Shown piece after piece: positions 57,828 through 64,000 of a DNA stretch of 64,000 nt; positions within the stretch are counted from its first letter, which is position 1; each line of letters opens with the position of its first letter. Both the position numbers and the translations under genes were made by a program. The stretch lies in contig NZ_CP108081.1 of the NCBI RefSeq assembly GCF_036182465.1, forward strand, positions 6,200,001 through 6,264,000. Reading direction: 5' to 3'. The notes beneath the pieces were generated by a model. The model was given only the letters and a program-made list of their open reading frames with translations. It was not told where the DNA came from and ran no database searches. This DNA is from Streptomyces sp. NBC_00258 (GTDB taxonomy: Bacteria > Actinomycetota > Actinomycetes > Streptomycetales > Streptomycetaceae).

Positions 57828-58775
57828 TTACGAGGAGGAGTCGGTGGAGGACGCCGACGCGCTCGGGGCGTCGCTGGGGGCATCGCCGGGCGCGCCGCTC
57901 GGGGGCGTACCGCCGCCACCGCCACCGCTGCCCGCGCCCGTGTTCTCGGCGTCCGGGTCGATGCCTAGGGTGATGGACCCCTTGTAACCCTTGGAGGGGT
58001 CCTTCTTGTGGACGGGCTTCAGGGTGAGCAGGCCGCTGGAGGCCCCTCCGCCGTCGTAGACCATGTCGTCGTCGAGCTTGGTCCAGGTGCCGGTGTGCTG
58101 CGAGTACGGCTCCAGCTCGAAGATCTGCTCGGCCACGGCGTCGTCGAAGAAGAGCTGGCCGGTGAAGTTGACCTTGCCTCCCTCGTAGGTGCCGTCCTCC
58201 TTCTCGCCGCCGGTGTGCACCTTCACGCGGATGTGGCAGGTCCGCGGCGTGTACCAGCCGGGGACGATCGTCTCGAACTTGACTACCCCGTTGGCGTTGG
58301 CGACCTGGTAGCCGCGCAGGTACGTCTTGTCGTCGGCGGTCGAGCCGTCCTCGCTCTCGGCGGGCGCCGAACCGCCGGGGTTGGCGGTCGTGTAGCCGGA
58401 GTAGTAGCCCCAGGCGTCGCAGTGCCAGATCTCCACGGCCGCGCCGGCCACCGGGGCACAGGACTCGGTGGTGTCCTGCACCGTGATGCGCAACGTCAGC
58501 GGGACGCCGCTCTTGCCCTCGGTGATGTTCTTCCGCACGAGAGCGCCGTCCAGGTAGTACGGGCCCTCCGTGACACTGGACATGAGGACACAGGTGCCGC
58601 TGCTCGAACCGGCGGACGCGCTCGCGGCGGCCGTCTCCGTGGCCGTGGCGGTCGTCCCGTCGGCGAAGGCGGACTGGTATCCGGCGATCGCGAGCCCGCC
58701 GGCCGCGACCGTGCCTCCGGTGACCGCGATCGCGCGGCGCCGGGTGATCGTCGTGTCTTTGTGTGTTCCCGTCAT
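57828..58775 (-). CDS. Tat-exported intradiol ring-cleavage dioxygenase
   Basis: The 315-aa protein starts with a Tat signal (TITRRRAIAVTGGTVAAGG) and a Gly/Ser linker. The catalytic domain resembles protocatechuate 3,4-dioxygenases. It has EIWHCDAWGYYSGY (first iron Tyr region), VPGWYTPRTCHIRVKVHTGG (second Tyr and two His ligands) and a C-terminal Gly/Ser/Pro-rich tail. Secreted intradiol enzymes of this kind attack catechols outside the cell, for example from lignin. ATG 58775 is used; only a poor ribosome site is visible, so the message may be leaderless. It stands alone beside the CitG-like gene. Confidence 0.85.
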   Translation of the reverse strand: MTGTHKDTTITRRRAIAVTGGTVAAGGLAIAGYQSAFADGTTATATETAAASASAGSSSGTCVLMSSVTEGPYYLDGALVRKNITEGKSGVPLTLRITVQDTTESCAPVAGAAVEIWHCDAWGYYSGYTTANPGGSAPAESEDGSTADDKTYLRGYQVANANGVVKFETIVPGWYTPRTCHIRVKVHTGGEKEDGTYEGGKVNFTGQLFFDDAVAEQIFELEPYSQHTGTWTKLDDDMVYDGGGASSGLLTLKPVHKKDPSKGYKGSITLGIDPDAENTGAGSGGGGGGTPPSGAPGDAPSDAPSASASSTDSSS

Positions 58776-58895
58776 GCCGGGAAAGTTAGGGACACCGCCC
58801 GTCAGGAACATGGGGGGCGGCTGTGAGGACCCTGAGAATGCCGGAGAGGCCGAAGCCGGCGGGAAAACACCCCTCCTGGTGCGTCAGAAGGCTCT

Positions 58896-59351
58896 CTATG
58901 TGGCCACCAGCGGCGCGTCCTCGCGCCACTTGAGCATCTTGTCGAAGCTGACCACCGCACCGCCCCGGCCCGGCTTGTTGCCGATGTGGACGTGGTCGGC
59001 GAGCTCCTGGATCAGACAGAGACCCCGGCCGTTCTCGGCGTCACTGTGGGCGGGGCGGACGGGGGCCCGTCCCCGGCCCGACGGGAACCCGGGTCCGGAG
59101 TCGGCCACTTCGATGCGGCACGTCTCGCCGTCCAGATAGGCCGTGACCCGGTAGGCCTCGCCGGACTCCCCATGGACGGACTCACCCCCGTGCTCGACGG
59201 CGTTGGCGCAAGCCTCGCTCAGCGCGACGGAGAGGTCGTAGGAGATGTCGGGATCCACCCCTGCCGACTCCATCGTGCCGAGCAGCAGGCGCCGGGCGAG
59301 CGGCACGCTCGCCGCCTCACGCCGGAGATGGAGGGACCACCAGATGCTCAT
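58896..59351 (-). CDS. RsbW-like regulatory ATPase
   Basis: The 151-aa protein is a GHKL ATPase of the anti-sigma type. It has SEACANAVEHGG (N box, about residue 45), IEVADSGPGFPSGRG (G1, about 85) and ENGRGLCLIQELADHV (G2, about 105). ATG 59351 has an AGGAGGCTGGAG site. No sigma factor or anti-anti-sigma gene lies next to it. It is the second such protein in the window (the other is at 47080) and likely joins the wider partner-switching network of Streptomyces. Confidence 0.85.
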   Translation of the reverse strand: MSIWWSLHLRREAASVPLARRLLLGTMESAGVDPDISYDLSVALSEACANAVEHGGESVHGESGEAYRVTAYLDGETCRIEVADSGPGFPSGRGRAPVRPAHSDAENGRGLCLIQELADHVHIGNKPGRGGAVVSFDKMLKWREDAPLVAT

Positions 59352-59575
59352 GCTCCAGCCTCCTGGCCGCGGCTCGACATACCGATACGTATTGCCGCAC
59401 AGGGCCGGGTGTAAGCGTGTCGTTGACGTGATGCCGCCCATTCGGGGGATGTGCCGGCGCCATCCGCCGGTGTATGTGCGTACTACCAGTGCCAGAACGT
59501 GACCTTCCGGAACGTACGTCACCTTGTGGACCTGCCGTGTGGAGCGGGTGAGCCCAGTGCGATGATGAGCCCGCC

Positions 59576-60406
59576 ATGACTGCCCCCCACCAGCGCGCGC
59601 GCACCGGAGGTGATCTCCGGGTCCTGAGGGCCGCGGTGTTCACCGCGGTCTGTGTCGTGCTGGCCGCGGCCGGTCATGCGATCGTCTCCTGTGCCGCGGT
59701 TCCCCTGTGGTCGCTGGGTGCCGGATTCCTCGCCGTCTTCGCCGTCGCGGCACCGCTCGCCGGACGTGAGCGCTCCCTGCCGGGCATCGCCGTGCTCCTC
59801 GCGGTCGGCCAGACCGCACTGCACACGCTCTTCGGACTCGGTCAGCACGGCACGACGGCGACGGCGTCCGCGGGCGTGGACGCCTCGCTCGTGGCCCGGG
59901 CCGCCCGGCTGGTGTGCGGCGCGTCCGTCGCGACGCTCAGCCCCGCCCAGGCCCAGCGGATCCTCGCCGACGCCCGGCTGGACACGGTCGGAACGGGCGG
60001 GCCCGGCGGGTCGGGCACGGCCCACGCGGCACACGAACAGGCGGGCGCCATGGCGTCGGCCGCCGCCGGAACCCCGATGTCGGCGCTGCCGTCGCTGTCG
60101 ATGTTCCTCGGGCACGTCCTCGCGGCCGCCGCCACCGGATGGCTGCTGCGCCGCGGGGACGTCGCACTGCGGCGCCTCCTGCGCCTCTCGGCGCACGGAG
60201 TGGCCGAAGGAGCGCTCGTCTCCCTGCGCGGGGCCCTGGCGCTCGTACGCGCCCTGCTGGCGGGGCTCCCGGGCACGTCCCCCGAGGCGCCGCGCGTCCC
60301 GCGGGCCACGGAGTACGTGCCACCGGCCGTGCCCGCGACCGCTCTTCAGCACTCGGTCGTGCGGCGCGGTCCGCCGGCCGACGGGGTTCTCACCCTCGCC
60401 GCCTGA
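59576..60406 (+). CDS. Membrane protein upstream of the copper cluster
   Basis: The 276-aa protein has about four hydrophobic segments (about 18-40 beginning VFTAVCVVLAAAGHAIVSC, 42-62, 68-90 and 165-190) and His residues at membrane faces (AGHAIVSC, GQTALHTLFGLGQHG). The C-terminal tail is Pro/Ala-rich. I do not recognise the family by name. It opens a cluster of YcnI, SCO1, PCuAC and CopC-CopD genes, all tied to copper delivery to cytochrome oxidase, so a copper role is likely. ATG 59576 starts the block; the next gene follows after 127 bp. Confidence 0.7.
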   Translation: MTAPHQRARTGGDLRVLRAAVFTAVCVVLAAAGHAIVSCAAVPLWSLGAGFLAVFAVAAPLAGRERSLPGIAVLLAVGQTALHTLFGLGQHGTTATASAGVDASLVARAARLVCGASVATLSPAQAQRILADARLDTVGTGGPGGSGTAHAAHEQAGAMASAAAGTPMSALPSLSMFLGHVLAAAATGWLLRRGDVALRRLLRLSAHGVAEGALVSLRGALALVRALLAGLPGTSPEAPRVPRATEYVPPAVPATALQHSVVRRGPPADGVLTLAA

Positions 60407-60533
60407 CGCGACGCACCACTCTGGACGTATCACTCCCGGGGTGCCGTCGTGCGGCACGCGCGCGTGCCCGCTCTTTCACACGCGCAACCCCGTTCTGCCA
60501 CCGAACCAGTGCTGAAAGTGGAGTGTCACTGCC

Positions 60534-61283
60534 ATGAAGGCTTCCCGTATCGCCGCGACCGGTGCCGTCGCCGCTTCCGCCGTCCTCGTCCTGTCCGGCC
60601 CCGCGTTCGCGCACGTCAGCGTGCAGCCCGAGGGCGCGGCCGCCAAGGGCGGCTACGCGACCGTCAACTTCAAGGTGCCGAACGAGCGCGACAAGGCCTC
60701 GACCACCAAGCTCGAAGTGAACTTCCCGGCCGACCACCCGCTCGCCTCGGTGATGCCGCAGGCCGTCGACGGCTGGACCGTCAAGGTCACCAAGTCCAAG
60801 CTCGAAAAGCCGCTCGAACTGCACGGCGAGAAGATCAACGAGGCCGTCACCAAGGTCACCTGGACCGCCGACGGCAAGGGCATCCAGCCCGGCTACTTCC
60901 AGAAGTTCCCGCTCTCCATCGGCGCACTGCCCGAGAACACCGACGAGCTGGTGTTCAAGGCGATCCAGACGTACTCCAACAAGGAGGTCGTGCGCTGGAT
61001 CGAGACCCCGACGAAGGGCGAGGAGGAGCCCGAGACGCCGGCTCCGGTGCTCGCCCTGTCCGCCGCCGAGGACGACCACCACGGATCCGCCTCCTCCGCC
61101 TCCGACGACTCCGCGGAGGCCGACGACGCGAAGGCCGCCGCCAACACCTCGACCACCGAGGCCGCCGCCTCCGACAGCAGCGACACCACGGCCCGCGTGC
61201 TGGGCATCGTGGGCATCGTCGTCGGCGTGGCGGGCGTGGCGTTCGGCGTACTCGCCGGTCGTCGGCGTACCGACGCCGCGTAA
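60534..61283 (+). CDS. YcnI-like copper-binding protein (DUF1775)
   Basis: The 249-aa protein has a signal peptide ending AFA, so the mature chain begins with His (HVSVQPEGAAAKG), the copper-binding N-terminal residue known from YcnI. The DUF1775 beta-sandwich runs to about residue 165 (VKVTKSKLEKPLELHG and FQKFPLSIGALPE). An acidic Ser/Ala/Asp linker and a C-terminal membrane helix (VLGIVGIVVGVAGVAFGVLA) follow. It should be tethered outside the membrane and carry Cu(II). The purine-rich GTGGAGTG precedes ATG 60534. Confidence 0.9.
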   Translation: MKASRIAATGAVAASAVLVLSGPAFAHVSVQPEGAAAKGGYATVNFKVPNERDKASTTKLEVNFPADHPLASVMPQAVDGWTVKVTKSKLEKPLELHGEKINEAVTKVTWTADGKGIQPGYFQKFPLSIGALPENTDELVFKAIQTYSNKEVVRWIETPTKGEEEPETPAPVLALSAAEDDHHGSASSASDDSAEADDAKAAANTSTTEAAASDSSDTTARVLGIVGIVVGVAGVAFGVLAGRRRTDAA

Positions 61284-61409
61284 GCCAGGTCCCACCCACC
61301 GAAACCTCGGGACGCCCCACCGGGATCCCCGGCCGAATCCGTTTTCCGGCCGGGGGTCCGGCCCGCCGCACAGCGGCGATCGGGTGTGGTGTCCCGCCGG
61401 AGAATGCAA

Positions 61410-62081
61410 ATGCGCAAGAAGACGTACGCCGCGGCCGCACTGCTCGCCGCGGCCGCACTGACCCTTTCCGCCTGCGGCAGCGGTGACGACGCCGACAACG
61501 CGGTCGCCGAGGTGTCCGAGGAGGCGGGCTCGGACAAGGCCGCGACGGTCCTCGACAAGCCGTTCGAGAAGCCGGACCTCGTCCTCACCGACACACACGG
61601 CAAGCAGTACGACCTCCGCAAGGAGACCAAGGGCAAGCCGACGCTGATCTACTTCGGCTACACCAACTGTCCCGACGTCTGCCCGCTGACGATGAACAAC
61701 ATCGCCGTCGCCGAGAAGCAGTTGGCTCAGAACAAGCAGGTGACGCAGGCCGAGAAGGACTCGCTCCGCATCGTGTTCGTCACCACCGACCCGGAGCGGG
61801 ACACCTCCGCCGCGCTCGGCAAGTGGCTCAAGGGCATCGACCCCGACGTCGTCGGCCTGACCGGCTCCTTCGCCACTATCCAGGGCGGTGCACGAACGCT
61901 CGGCATCTCCATCGAGGCGCCGAAGAAGGACAAGACCGGCAAGGTCGTCTCGATGCACGGCACCCAGGTCATCGCCTTCTCCCCGAAGACCGACGGCGGA
62001 TACGTGCTGTACGGCGAGGACGCCACCGTCGACGACTACACCAAGGACCTCCCCAAGCTGATCAAGGGCGAGAAGCCGTGA
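61410..62081 (+). CDS. SCO1/SenC copper chaperone lipoprotein
   Basis: The 223-aa protein has a lipobox (LTLSAC, Cys about residue 22) and a thioredoxin-like SCO domain. The copper-binding CxxxC is in YTNCPDVCPLTMNN (about 90) and the third ligand His is in VVSMHGTQVIAF (about 180). It delivers copper to the CuA site of cytochrome c oxidase or acts as a thiol reductase. ATG 61410 has GGAG eight bases upstream; ATG 61404 is too close to that site. Its stop overlaps the next start (GTGA), so the two genes are coupled. Confidence 0.9.
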   Translation: MRKKTYAAAALLAAAALTLSACGSGDDADNAVAEVSEEAGSDKAATVLDKPFEKPDLVLTDTHGKQYDLRKETKGKPTLIYFGYTNCPDVCPLTMNNIAVAEKQLAQNKQVTQAEKDSLRIVFVTTDPERDTSAALGKWLKGIDPDVVGLTGSFATIQGGARTLGISIEAPKKDKTGKVVSMHGTQVIAFSPKTDGGYVLYGEDATVDDYTKDLPKLIKGEKP

Positions 62082-62602
62082 CGCGTCGTACAGCGTCCGC
62101 GAAAGTGTCGACGGCGGCCTCGGCGGCTGCCCTCGTCATGGCCGCCGCCCTGGCCCTGGCGGGCTGCGGCGACTCGGACTCGGGCTCCTCGGAACCCGAA
62201 CTGTCCTTCGGCTCCGTCTACATGCCGCAGCCGGTGTCGGACTCCATGGCGGCCGGTTTCCTGGTCGTCGCCAACGCCGGCGGAGCCGACGACAGGCTGT
62301 CCTCCGTCACCAGCGACATCGCCGGCGAGGTCACCCTCCACACGACGTCCGGGCAGTCGATGACCGAGGTCAAGAACCTCGACGTCCCCGGTCACGGGAA
62401 GCTCGTCCTGGAGAGCGGCGGCAACCACCTCATGTTCGAGAAGCTGAAGCGCAAGCCGAAGGAGGGCGACAAGGTGTCCCTGGAGCTGCACTTCACCAAG
62501 TCCGGGCCGATGAAGGTCGAGATGCCGGTGAAGTCCCCCACCTACCGGCCGACGACGACCACCAAATCGTCCATGCAGTCGTCCTCGACGTCTCACCACT
62601 GA
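62078..62602 (+). CDS. PCuAC copper chaperone lipoprotein
   Basis: The 174-aa protein has a lipobox (LALAGC) and a DUF461/PCuAC domain. The copper ligands follow the family pattern: His in EVTLHTTSGQSM with a Met further on, and GGNHLMFEKL with His-x-Met spacing near residue 110. The C-terminal tail is Thr/Ser/His-rich and may add a metal site. PCuAC passes Cu(I) to SCO1 and cytochrome oxidase. GTG 62078 overlaps the SCO1 stop, so the two chaperones are made together. Confidence 0.9.
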   Translation: MTRRTASAKVSTAASAAALVMAAALALAGCGDSDSGSSEPELSFGSVYMPQPVSDSMAAGFLVVANAGGADDRLSSVTSDIAGEVTLHTTSGQSMTEVKNLDVPGHGKLVLESGGNHLMFEKLKRKPKEGDKVSLELHFTKSGPMKVEMPVKSPTYRPTTTTKSSMQSSSTSHH

Positions 62603-62616
62603 GGGAGGGACCAACC

Positions 62617-64000
62617 GTGAGTCAGACCATCGCTCCCCGCGTCCGGACGCTGCTGTTGCTGCTCCTCGCCGTCACCGGCGCGCTCCTCGCCGGGTCCGCG
62701 CCCGTCTCCGCGCACGCCGCCCTGACGGCGAGCGACCCCCAGCAGGGATCGGTGGTCAAGGAGGCGCCGGCCCAGGTGTCGCTCACCTTCTCCGAGGGCG
62801 TCGCGATGTCCGACGGCTCGGTGCGCGTGCTCGACCCCAAGGGCAAGCGTGTCGACACCGGAAAGACCAGCGAGCAGGGCACGAACACGTACTCCGTGAA
62901 ACTGCACTCGGGCCTGCCGGACGGCACGTTCACCGTCACCTACCAGGTGGTGTCGGCGGACAGCCACCCCGTCTCCGGCGCCTTCACCTTCTCCATCGGG
63001 GCACCCTCGACGACCTCCGTCTCCGTGTCCGACAAGGAGGCCGGCGGCGGAGTGGTGGGCGGGCTCTACGGCTTCGCGCGCTATCTCTCGTACGCGGGCT
63101 TCATCCTCCTCGTCGGCGGCGCGGCCTTCGTGCTGGCCTGCTGGCAGCGGGGCACCGGGGAGCGGTCGGTGCAGCGGCTCGTGGTCTCCGGCTGGCTCGC
63201 GCTGACCGGGGCCACGCTCGCCATGCTGCTGCTGCGCGGCTCGTACACCGGCTCCGGGAAGGTCGGGGACATCTTCGACCTGACCCTGCTCAGCAACGTG
63301 CTGCAGACCAAGACGGGCGCGGCACTGGTCTCGCGCCTGCTGCTGCTCGCCGCGGGCGCCCTGTTCATCGCCGTCCTCTTCGGAGCGTACGAAAAGCGCG
63401 AGGACGAAGAGGAGAAGGGCGATCTGACCTTCGGGCTCGCCATCGGCGGGTTCGTCGTGGCGGCGGGTCTGGCCGCGACCTGGGCCATGGCCGAGCACGC
63501 CTCGACCGGTATCCAGACCGGAATCTCGATGCCCGTCGACGTGCTGCACCTGCTCGCCGTAGCCGTCTGGCTCGGCGGCCTGTCGACGCTCCTCGTGGCG
63601 CTCTACCGCGCGCCGTCCATCGAGCCGGCCGCCGTACGCCGCTTCTCCCGCATCGCGTTCGGCAGCGTGGCCGTGCTGGCCGCGACGGGCATCTACCAGT
63701 CGTGGCGCCAGCTCGGCTCCTGGTCCGCGTTCACCGGGACCTCGTACGGACAGCTGCTGCTCGTCAAGATCGGCCTGGTGGTCGTCCTCGTCGGCATCGC
63801 GTGGATCTCGCGGCGCTGGACGGCACGACTGTCGCAGGCACCGGCAGCGAAGGCCGTGAAGACCTCGGTGTCCACGCCGGTCAGGGCCACCGCGAAGACG
63901 TCGGCCAAGGCCTCGGCGAAGGCTTCGGTGAAGACCTCCGCGGCGACCTCGGAGAAGTCGGAGAAGGAGGACCGAGAGACCGAGGACGAGAAGGAGCCGG
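62617..64000 (+). CDS. CopC-CopD fusion copper-uptake protein (C-terminus outside window)
   Basis: The visible 461 residues start at GTG 62617 after GGGAGGGA. A signal peptide ending SAHAA exposes the CopC domain, whose mature N-terminal His is a copper ligand. VSADSHPVSGAFTFSIG carries further ligands. From about residue 150 a CopD-like membrane domain with at least seven hydrophobic segments follows (FARYLSYAGFILLVGGAAFV, DVLHLLAVAVWLGGLSTLLV and others). After about residue 400 comes a Lys/Ser/Thr/Ala repeat stretch (VKTSVSTPVRATAKTSAKAS), probably an intracellular linker. The frame runs to the window edge, so the end is unknown. It likely takes copper from the periplasmic-side chaperones into the cell. 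Confidence 0.85.
   Translation, partial: MSQTIAPRVRTLLLLLLAVTGALLAGSAPVSAHAALTASDPQQGSVVKEAPAQVSLTFSEGVAMSDGSVRVLDPKGKRVDTGKTSEQGTNTYSVKLHSGLPDGTFTVTYQVVSADSHPVSGAFTFSIGAPSTTSVSVSDKEAGGGVVGGLYGFARYLSYAGFILLVGGAAFVLACWQRGTGERSVQRLVVSGWLALTGATLAMLLLRGSYTGSGKVGDIFDLTLLSNVLQTKTGAALVSRLLLLAAGALFIAVLFGAYEKREDEEEKGDLTFGLAIGGFVVAAGLAATWAMAEHASTGIQTGISMPVDVLHLLAVAVWLGGLSTLLVALYRAPSIEPAAVRRFSRIAFGSVAVLAATGIYQSWRQLGSWSAFTGTSYGQLLLVKIGLVVVLVGIAWISRRWTARLSQAPAAKAVKTSVSTPVRATAKTSAKASAKASVKTSAATSEKSEKEDRETEDEKEP

Overview
The window reads as Streptomyces chromosome. It is very GC-rich with strong third-position GC bias, uses many GTG starts and stop/start overlaps, and carries several Streptomyces-type families: a subtilisin-inhibitor-like protein, DUF397/DUF5753 and DUF6415 proteins, a MocR regulator, SigE-family and RsbW/RsbU-like regulators, and a parS site matching the Streptomyces consensus. 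It splits into two parts at a tRNA-Ser(GCU) gene at 26882-26975.

Positions 1 to about 26.88 kb are the right-hand part of an integrated element that I read as an actinomycete integrative and conjugative element (AICE). Its tyrosine recombinase (25314-26822) ends about 60 bp from the 3' end of the tRNA-Ser gene, the usual attachment position. The other end lies left of the window. The layout is: (a) 1-7.2 kb, + strand: a translationally coupled block of small genes with DUF2637 and small membrane proteins, leading to a TraB/FtsK-like DNA translocase (4686-6776). A striking GTACC repeat family and CTAG-rich inverted repeats surround this block and are candidate transfer loci. (b) 7.2-10.6 kb, + strand: regulators (an orphan DUF5753 with DUF397, an XRE-TPR protein, DUF6415) and a small lipoprotein. 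(c) 10.6-15.8 kb, - strand: an XRE regulator, a 1454-aa phage-type tape measure protein and a duplicated zinc-ribbon protein, all overlapping. No other tail, capsid or terminase gene is recognisable. (d) 16.2-17.2 kb, + strand: two genes of unknown role, one zinc-ribbon rich. (e) 17.3-24.6 kb, - strand: excisionase-like HTH genes, a Prim-Pol primase/polymerase, a RecA-fold ATPase, an iteron-like GTGCAC array (candidate origin), a J-domain protein and several small coiled-coil proteins. (f) 24.65-26.8 kb, + strand: an XRE-type regulator overlapping the integrase.

From 27 kb on the DNA is resident chromosome. 27.2-35.1 kb holds the SSI-like inhibitor, a 1512-aa PAS/degenerate-kinase/receiver protein with a long disordered region, a parS site inside a perfect 50-bp palindrome, an acyl-CoA ligase and a SigE-family sigma factor. 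35.6-40.6 kb is a fully overlapping five-gene operon (two acyl-CoA dehydrogenases, a MaoC-DUF35 fusion, a MaoC protein and an Ltp2-like thiolase). It matches in content the mycobacterial igr operon, which removes the last three-carbon side-chain unit of steroids. 40.8-44.3 kb holds a small secreted protein, a stand-alone Prim-Pol protein, a MOSC protein, a decayed IS5-type transposase and tRNA-Ser(UGA).

44.3-59.4 kb holds an HtrA-type protease, a glycerophosphodiesterase, two RsbW-type ATPases, a SEC-C/DUF5926 protein, a second Prim-Pol protein, an RsbU-type phosphatase with one altered metal-binding motif, an aminopeptidase P, a MocR regulator, an MFS exporter, a CitG/MdcB-like protein and a Tat-exported intradiol dioxygenase. 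59.6-64 kb is a copper-handling cluster (membrane protein, YcnI, SCO1, PCuAC, CopC-CopD) that runs off the right edge.

Product names rest on motif recognition by eye. No database search was run. Starts were chosen by ribosome binding site and overlap.
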